Origin: Azorinus chamasolen
Lineage: Eukaryota; Mollusca; Bivalvia; Cardiida; Solecurtidae
NCBI GenBank assembly: GCA_963576725.1
Contig: OY755244.1
Coordinates: 37,803,855-37,867,854 of the forward strand
Direction of reading: 5' to 3'
DNA length: 64,000 bases
Numbering within the stretch: the first letter of the stretch is position 1; each line of letters begins with the position of its first letter. A model generated the notes under the pieces. It saw only the letters and a list, made by a program, of their open reading frames with translations. It was not told where the DNA came from and did no database searches. The translations under genes were made by a program, and so were the position numbers. Positions 53,701 through 62,700 of this stretch are shown one piece after another.

Positions 53701-56700
53701 CTTTCACAATAGATTCGTTATTGATGACAACAGAATTCTTCAATGTATCAAACATAAATGTTAACAGGCAATAGCGTGATATCTCACATTGCTATGTTAA
53801 CGGCTGCGTTAAAATAATTTTCTTTTGGTCTAGTCGACACTGTAGACCAAGGATCGTATGTACAGTACATTATTTAACATGTAGCTTGAAAGTCTTTGAA
53901 GTAATTAAGCTGCTGAGTTTATGAAAATGAAAAAAGGAATGAAATAGAGAAATAACAATAAGCCACACACACGCTCACACACATACATGCAGACTGTCTG
54001 ACATACAGATATGTACACACGTGAACAGATGCATACGTACAGAACACGCAAACTGTGCCTTATTTTCGCAATGAAACTTACCGTTGTCATTTGATCAATT
54101 TCAGCTCCATTCAACCACACCGTTGCAACTACAATCATAGGTTGCCTAGGCAAAAGTGTGAAATGAATTTTGTGAAGGTACGAAGCTGAAAAGGACACAA
54201 TCAGCCGTTCGCCTGACTCTAGATTACCACTAAACATCTCACTGGTCTCAGTGGTCCCGTCTGCAGTAACACTATCTGAAACTATACATAGAAATTTATG
54301 TGCCACTGATGATGCATTAAAATTGCAATCAGTTCCAATTTCTCGAATAGTCAATTTTGATACTTCATTGGACTTGTTAAACTACATCGGTGCTATAGAC
54401 CGAAGTAAGATCCCAATTAGGTAGGGTGTAAATTGTATCCGACGATGGTTTTGTAAGCACTTTATCAAAATAAAGAAGACACAACAATAAATAAGGGATT
54501 ATTACAAATGCGGATGACCTACAGCGATTTGTTATATGTTCATAACAGAGAGGTTTAACAAAGAACAGTGTCACACCATGCGATAAAGATATGCATACAC
54601 CTATGCAAATAATGTATAGCCTCAAATTTGCCAGCACGTTTAATACGCTCAAATTGATCAGGGCAATGTGTTATGACTAGTCATACATTATCTAAATATA
54701 CATTTACGTTTAAAAATGGCGTACTGTTCAGAAATTGTAACAGACAAATAACATACCAGTATCTCCGTTTTTATTCAGTGCAAAAAATGTTACTGGCTTC
54801 GTATTATCCATCTCACCACCACACAACTCTAACACTGGAACGAGATAAAGAAACACGATATCCTTCCGTGATATTATATCATAGTGTTTCAATTTTAATA
54901 CGATTTCGTTATGACTGAAATTGGAAAATAACATCACTCTGAATTGTCACATAAAAACACCATGTTGTAGCAAACATAAAAGATATTTAAATCGTCCATT
55001 AAGTCATCGTAATACCGCAGCAAACATCAGGCAAAACACAGAAGTTATAAACGTTCATATGTGATTTCCATATATTGGAAACTGTTAGAAGTTTGTGAAA
55101 TATTGACATGTATATAGCAGAAACGTCTCCTATCATTAATAGCCATTTCCATCTGACAAAGTTTTTACTCATAACACATTACTTTTACCCTAACCTGGTG
55201 GTGTTGTTCGGCATAGGGTTGGTATCGACTTCAGTGTCGGTGTCGCTTAATTGATAATAACACAAGCATGACAACCGTACGTGTGGTGGGATATTTATAC
55301 ATATTGCATGCGACTTTGTCACTTCCACAATAAATACGCTTGCTAAGAAGGACAATTCAGCGATTAGTTCATTTCCCGATGTTGGTTTGAACTTCGTTCC
55401 GTTTTTATATAGGGAATGCATATTGAACAAGCAAGGAAAGTTTGCAACGAGATACACTTGTCTTGGAAATTGTTTTTAGTTTGAACATGAATTCATAAAA
55501 CGGTGAACTTACCAACTGGTGTTGTAATTCCTAGTGATGTGCCTGTAAAACAATGGACAACCATTTATCATTGCAGAATTTACTGTCGTAAACGTGCTGT
55601 TTATTCAACTTGTCAATCTGTCCATGTTTGTAAGTAAAACATCATATAACATATCCGTTGAATACCTTTTATATCATATAGCGCGTAGATGCAGTTCTGA
55701 CAAGCTGACAATCGACTTGTCATGTTCGCATTACACCGTGCATTAGTATTTGTATATAAGAAATACTTGGGTCATTTCAGTATTTTATCAAGTTGTGATA
55801 CGCTAACACTTGTTTGCAGAAACGTCCCCGTTAATTGTTTCTCAAGGTAAAGCTACATACGGAAGTGTGTACTCAATACATATAGTATTTGCCCTTACCT
55901 GTTGCGGTAGCAGTTGTTGGACCTAGTGTTGGTACTGTTGACGCTGTCGGCCTCGCTAAATTAATCAGAACACAGATAATAACATAAACACATGATAATC
56001 TTACGGATAATAATTGATAAACAGAACTAATGTCATAACAAACGAGCATTGGTATGCTTATGGGAATATTGCAGGAGTTACATGGCAATTGGTAAAATTC
56101 TTAAGTGCACTAGGAACAAATTTGAATGTGAAAAGCCAACCACAGAGTAAATCACTTAGCCGTATTTGATCATAGTGTTAGCTTCTGGCAAGAACATGTG
56201 CACTAGATATATATTAAAATACGCTGAATAAATAATATTTAGGATAAATGTTAAGTGCATAAAGGTTACCTCAAACAATGTGAGGGTTTGATTGATGGAA
56301 TACATACGAACAGTGCCAGGCGTTGTAGCAATCTCTGTCGGTGTTGTGGTTGAGCCCATTTCCTCTCCCTCTTCCTCTTCTGTGGACACGACTTGAACAG
56401 ATAAACAAATGGCACTTAGAAATACTTATCGGTCAGTAATAATTCTCAAACAAAAATGTAGATAATGATGTTGTCGGAAAATGCTATGTCCGTATCCACA
56501 AATAATTGATAGAGATACTTTTCTCCGTACCAAAGGTGAGAAAGAATAATCTACTGATCACCACTCATTTTCGAAAAGTGAACGTTATGTGGGATATTTA
56601 TACCTATTGCGTACGTCTTCGACATCCGAAGGAAACAGACAAATACTCTTGCTAAAAGGTAGTAATCATTGTGCCGTGGATTCCCAGATATTAGTGCTAA

Positions 56701-59700
56701 TTTCGTTTCGTTTTCATATAGAGAAGACCTCTTTAAAGCGCAACAATATTTTGCACAACATTCTTTCTACGTCTGTTCTGAAATTGCAAAATGGCAAAAG
56801 GTTACCAAAGAATGACTTCTGATCAAAGTAAACACTGGAGAACATGCACTCTAACACACAGATGGGCTTGTATTCCCTTTTCACAAAAATATACGAGATA
56901 TATTTATCTTGTAATTTGTTACAATCGAGTTTGAACTTAAATTCACCGAACAGTGAACTTACCAACTGGTGTTGTAATTCCCAGTGATGTTCCTGTAAAA
57001 CAAAAGACACAAATTTCATTATTGCAGATATAACTGTCATATCTCAATCGCGAGAGATTGGTTGGGTCAATCGATTTTAGCAACATTTTAGAACGTTGAT
57101 ATATGTTTGCTGAAACGCCCCCTTAATTGTTTCGCAAGGTACAGCTATAGAAGAAAGTGTGTATTAAAATCATATTGCATAAGCCCTCACCTGTTGCGGT
57201 AGCAGTTGTTGGGCCTGTTGTTGGTTCTGGTGTCGTTGTCGGCGTCACTAAATAAATCATAACAAAGACACGATACACTTATGGGTAATGATTGAAAAAC
57301 ATAACTAATGTCACAAAGCACTTGCATTGTAATGCTTTTAAAAGTATTGATCGAATTAATTACGTTGCACTTGGTCAGTCATATATACAGTAGGTGCGCA
57401 TTTGAATGTAAAAATAAGCTAACCAAAGAGTTAATAACCTAACTGTATTAGAGCATAAGCTTTCGATATAGTAAAGAGTTAGCAGAATCTCTAGTTTGCA
57501 CTTCGGCTAAAATCTAATATAGAAGATTCAACGTAGGTGTGGTTTTATTGAGTGACAAAGTGAGAAAACATCGTTTATATGACAACTACCCGCTTTATGA
57601 GAATGGTTAGTTTAAACCGTATAAGAAAAACGTCATCAAATGTTACAACATGCAATGACAATAGACACATTGAATTTGAAGACACAAACCTGGATGATTA
57701 CAAGCCTCTACCACCGCATTATACACATAAGTTGTTGTTTCTAAGTCATTTTCACTCGAATCATATAATTGGACAGAAACCCTGTCAGCTAGTCGGCCGT
57801 TGCCATGAAATTGGACTGTAAATGCCTCACCGATGGCATCAGAAGTCTGAAAGATATTATGCATAAATGCAATGAAACATTTGTATGATCCCACATTGAT
57901 ATTATCTTTTTTGCTTTTCTCATTAGCTTTCACAATAGATTCGTTATTGATGACAACAGAATTCTTCAATGTATCAAACATAAATGTTAACAGGCAATAG
58001 CGTGATATCTCACATTGCTATGTTAACGGCTGCGTTAAAATAATATTCTTTTGGTCTTGTCGACACTGTAGACCAAGGATCGTATGTACAGTACATTATT
58101 TAACATGTAGCTTGAAAGTCTTTGAAGTAATTAAGCTGCTGAGTTTATGAAAATGAAAATAGGAATGAAATAGAGAAATAACACTAAGCCACACACACGC
58201 TCACACACATACATGCAGACTGTCTGACATACAGATATGTACACACGTGAACAGATGCATACGTACAGAACACGCAAACTGTGCCTTATTTTCGCAATGA
58301 AACTTACCGTTGTCATTTGATCAATTTCAGCTCCATTCAACCACACCGTTGCAACTACAATCATAGGTTGCCTAGGCAAAAGTGTGAAATGAATTTTGTG
58401 AAGGTACGAAGCTGAAAAGGACACAATCAGCCGTTCGCCTGACTCTAGATTACCACTAAACATCTCACTGGTCTCAGTGGTCCCGTCTGCAGTAACACTA
58501 TCTGAAACTATACATAGAAATTTATGTGCCACTGATGATGCATTAAAATTGCAATCAGTTCCAATTTCTCGAATAGTCAATTTTGATACTTCATTGGACT
58601 TGTTAAACTACATCGGTGCTATAGACCGAAGTAAGATCCCAATTAGGTAGGGTGTAAATTGTATCCGACGATGGTTTTGTAAGCACTTTATCAAAATAAA
58701 GAAGACACAACAATAAATAAGGGATTATTACAAATGCGGATGACCTACAGCGATTTGTTATATGTTCATAACAGAGAGGTTTAACAAAGAACAGTGTCAC
58801 ACCATGCGATAAAGATATGCATACACCTATGCAAATAATGTATAGCCTCAAATTTGCCAGCACGTTTAATACGCTCAAATTGATCAGGGCAATGTGTTAT
58901 GACTAGTCATACATTATCTAAATATACATTTACGTTTAAAAATGGCGTACTGTTCAGAAATTGTAACAGACAAATAACATACCAGTATCTCCGTTTTTAT
59001 TCAGTGCAAAAAATGTTACTGGCTTCGTATTATCCATCTCACCACCACACAACTCTAACACTGGAACGAGATAAAGAAACACGATATCCTTCCGTGATAT
59101 TATATCATAGTGTTTCAATTTTAATACGATTTCGTTATGACTGAAATTGGAAAATAACATCACTCTGAATTGTCACATAAAAACACCATGTTGTAGCAAA
59201 CATAAAAGATATTTAAATCGTCCATTAAGTCATCGTAATACCGCAGCAAACATCAGGCAAAACACAGAAGTTATAAACGTTCATATGTGATTTCCATATA
59301 TTGGAAACTGTTAGAAGTTTGTGAAATATTGACATGTATATAGCAGAAACGTCTCCTATCATTAATAGCCATTTCCATCTGACAAAGTTTTTACTCATAA
59401 CACATTACTTTTACCCTAACCTGGTGGTGTTGTTCGGCATAGGGTTGGTATCGACTTCAGTGTCGGTGTCGCTTAATTGATAATAACACAAGCATGACAA
59501 CCGTACGTGTGGTGGGATATTTATACATATTGCATGCGACTTTGTCACTTCCACAATAAATACGCTTGCTAAGAAGGACAATTCAGCGATTAGTTCATTT
59601 CCCGATGTTGGTTTGAACTTCGTTCCGTTTTTATATAGGGAATGCATATTGAACAAGCAAGGAAAGTTTGCAACGAGATACACTTGTCTTGGAAATTGTT

Positions 59701-62700
59701 TTTAGTTTGAACATGAATTCATAAAACAGTGAACTTACCAACTGGTGTTGTAATTCCTAGTGATGTGCCTGTAAAACAATGGACAACCATTTATCATTGC
59801 AGAATTTACTGTCGTAAACGTGCTGTTTATTCAACTTGTCAATCTGTCCATGTTTGTAAGTAAAACATCATATAACATATCCGTTGAATACCTTTTATAT
59901 CATATAGCGCGTAGATGCAGTTCTGACAAGCTGACAATCGACTTGTCATGTTCGCATTACACCGTGCATTAGTATTTGTATATAAGAAATACTTGGGTCA
60001 TTTCAATATTTTATCAAGTTGTGATACGCTAACACTTGTTTGCAGAAACGTCCCCGTTAATTGTTTCTCAAGGTAAAGCTACATACGGAAGTGTGTACTC
60101 AATACATATAGTATTTGCCCTTACCTGTTGCGGTAGCAGTTGTTGGACCTAGTGTTGGTACTGTTGACGCTGTCGGCCTCGCTAAATTAATCAGAACACA
60201 GATAATAACATAAACACATGATAATCTTACGGATAATAATTGATAAACAGAACTAATGTCATAACAAACGAGCATTGGTATGCTTATGGGAATATTGCAG
60301 GAGTTACATGGCAATTGGTAAAATTCTTAAGTGCACTAGGAACAAATTTGAATGTGAAAAGCCAACCACAGAGTAAATCACTTAGCCGTATTTGATCATA
60401 GTGTTAGCTTCTGGCAAGAACATGTGCACTAGATATATATTAAAATACGCTGAATAAATAATATTTAGGATAAATGTTAAGTGCATAAAGGTTACCTCAA
60501 ACAATGTGAGGGTTTGATTGATGGAATACATACGAACAGTGCCAGGCGTTGTAGCAATCTCTGTCGGTGTTGTGGTTGAGCCCATTTCCTCTCCCTCTTC
60601 CTCTTCTGTGGACACGACTTGAACAGATAAACAAATGGCACTTAGAAATACTTATCGGTCAGTAATAATTCTCAAACAAAAATGTAGATAATGATGTTGT
60701 CGGAAAATGCTATGTCCGTATCCACAAATAATTGATAGAGATACTTTTCTCCGTACCAAAGGTGAGAAAGAATAATCTACTGATCACCACTCATTTTCGA
60801 AAAGTGAACGTTATGTGGGATATTTATACCTATTGCGTACGTCTTCGACATCCGAAGGAAACAGACAAATACTCTTGCTAAAAGGTAGTAATCATTGTGC
60901 CGTGGATTCCCAGATATTAGTGCTAATTTCGTTTCGTTTTCATATAGAGAAGACCTCTTTAAAGCACAACAATATTTTGCACAACATTCTTTCTACGTCT
61001 GTTCTGAAATTGCAAAATGGCAAACGGTTACCAAAGAATGACTTCTGATCAAAGTAAACACTGGAGAACATGCACTCTAACACACAGATGGGCTTGTATT
61101 CCCTTTTCACAAAAATATACGAGATATATTTATCTTGTAATTTGTTACAATCGAGTTTGAACTTAAATTCACCGAACAGTGAACTTACCAACTGGTGTTG
61201 TAATTCCCAGTGATGTTCCTGTAAAACAAAAGACACAAATTTCATTATTGCAGATATAACTGTCATATCTCAATCGCGAGAGATTGGTTGGGTCAATCGA
61301 TTTTAGCAACATTTTAGAACGTTGATATATGTTTGCTGAAACGCCCCCTTAATTGTTTCGCAAGGTACAGCTATAGAAGAAAGTGTGTATTAAAATCATA
61401 TTGCATAAGCCCTCACCTGTTGCGGAAGCAGTTGTTGGGCCTGTTGTTGGTTCTGGTGTCGTTGTCGGCGTCACTAAATAAATCATAACAAAGACACGAT
61501 ACACTTATGGGTAATGATTGAAAAACATAACTAATGTCACAAAGCACTTGCATTGTAATGCTTTTAAAAGTATTGATCGAATTAATTACGTTGCACTTGG
61601 TCAGTCATATATACAGTAGGTGCGCATTTGAATGTAAAAATAAGCTAACCAAAGAGTTAATAACCTAACTGTATTAGAGCATAAGCTTTCGATATAGTAA
61701 AGAGTTAGCAGAATCTCTAGTTTGCACTTCGGCTAAAATCTAATATAGAAGATTCAACGTAGGTGTGGTTTTATTGAGTGACAAAGTGAGAAAACATCGT
61801 TTATATGACAACTACCCGCTTTATGAGAATGGTTAGTTTAAACCGTATAAGAAAAACGTCATCAAATGTTACAACATGCAATGACAATAGACACATTGAA
61901 TTTGAAGACACAAACCTGGATGATTACAAGCCTCTACCACCGCATTATACACATAAGTTGTTGTTTCTAAGTCATTTTCACTCGAATCATATAATTGGAC
62001 AGAAACCCTGTCAGCTAGTCGGCCGTTGCCATGAAATTGGACTGTAAATGCCTCACCGATGGCATCAGAAGTCTGAAAGATATTATGCATAAATGCAATG
62101 AAACATTTGTGTGATCCCACATTGATATTATCTTTTTTGCTTTTCTCATTAGCTTTCACAATAGATTCGTTATTGATGACAACAGAATTCTTCAATGTAT
62201 CAAACATAAATGTTAACAGGCAATAGCGTGATATCTCACATTGCTATGTTAACGGCTGCGTTAAAATAATTTTCTTTTGGTCTAGTCGACACTGTAGACC
62301 AAGGATCGTATGTACAGTACATTATTTAACATGTAGCTTGAAAGTCTTTGAAGTAATTAAGCTGCTGAGTTTATGAAAATGAAAATAGGAATGAAATAGA
62401 GAAATAACAATAAGCCACACACACGCTCACACACATACATGCAGACTGTCTGACATACAGATATGTACACACGTGAACAGATGCATACGTACAGAACACG
62501 CAAACTGTGCCTTATTTTCGCAATGAAACTTACCGTTGTCATTTGATCAATTTCAGCTCCATTCAACCACACCGTTGCAACTACAATCATAGGTTGCCTA
62601 GGCAAAAGTGTGAAATGAATTTTGTGAAGGTACGAAGCTGAAAAGGACACAATCAGCCGTTCGCCTGACTCTAGATTACCACTAAACATCTCACTGGTCT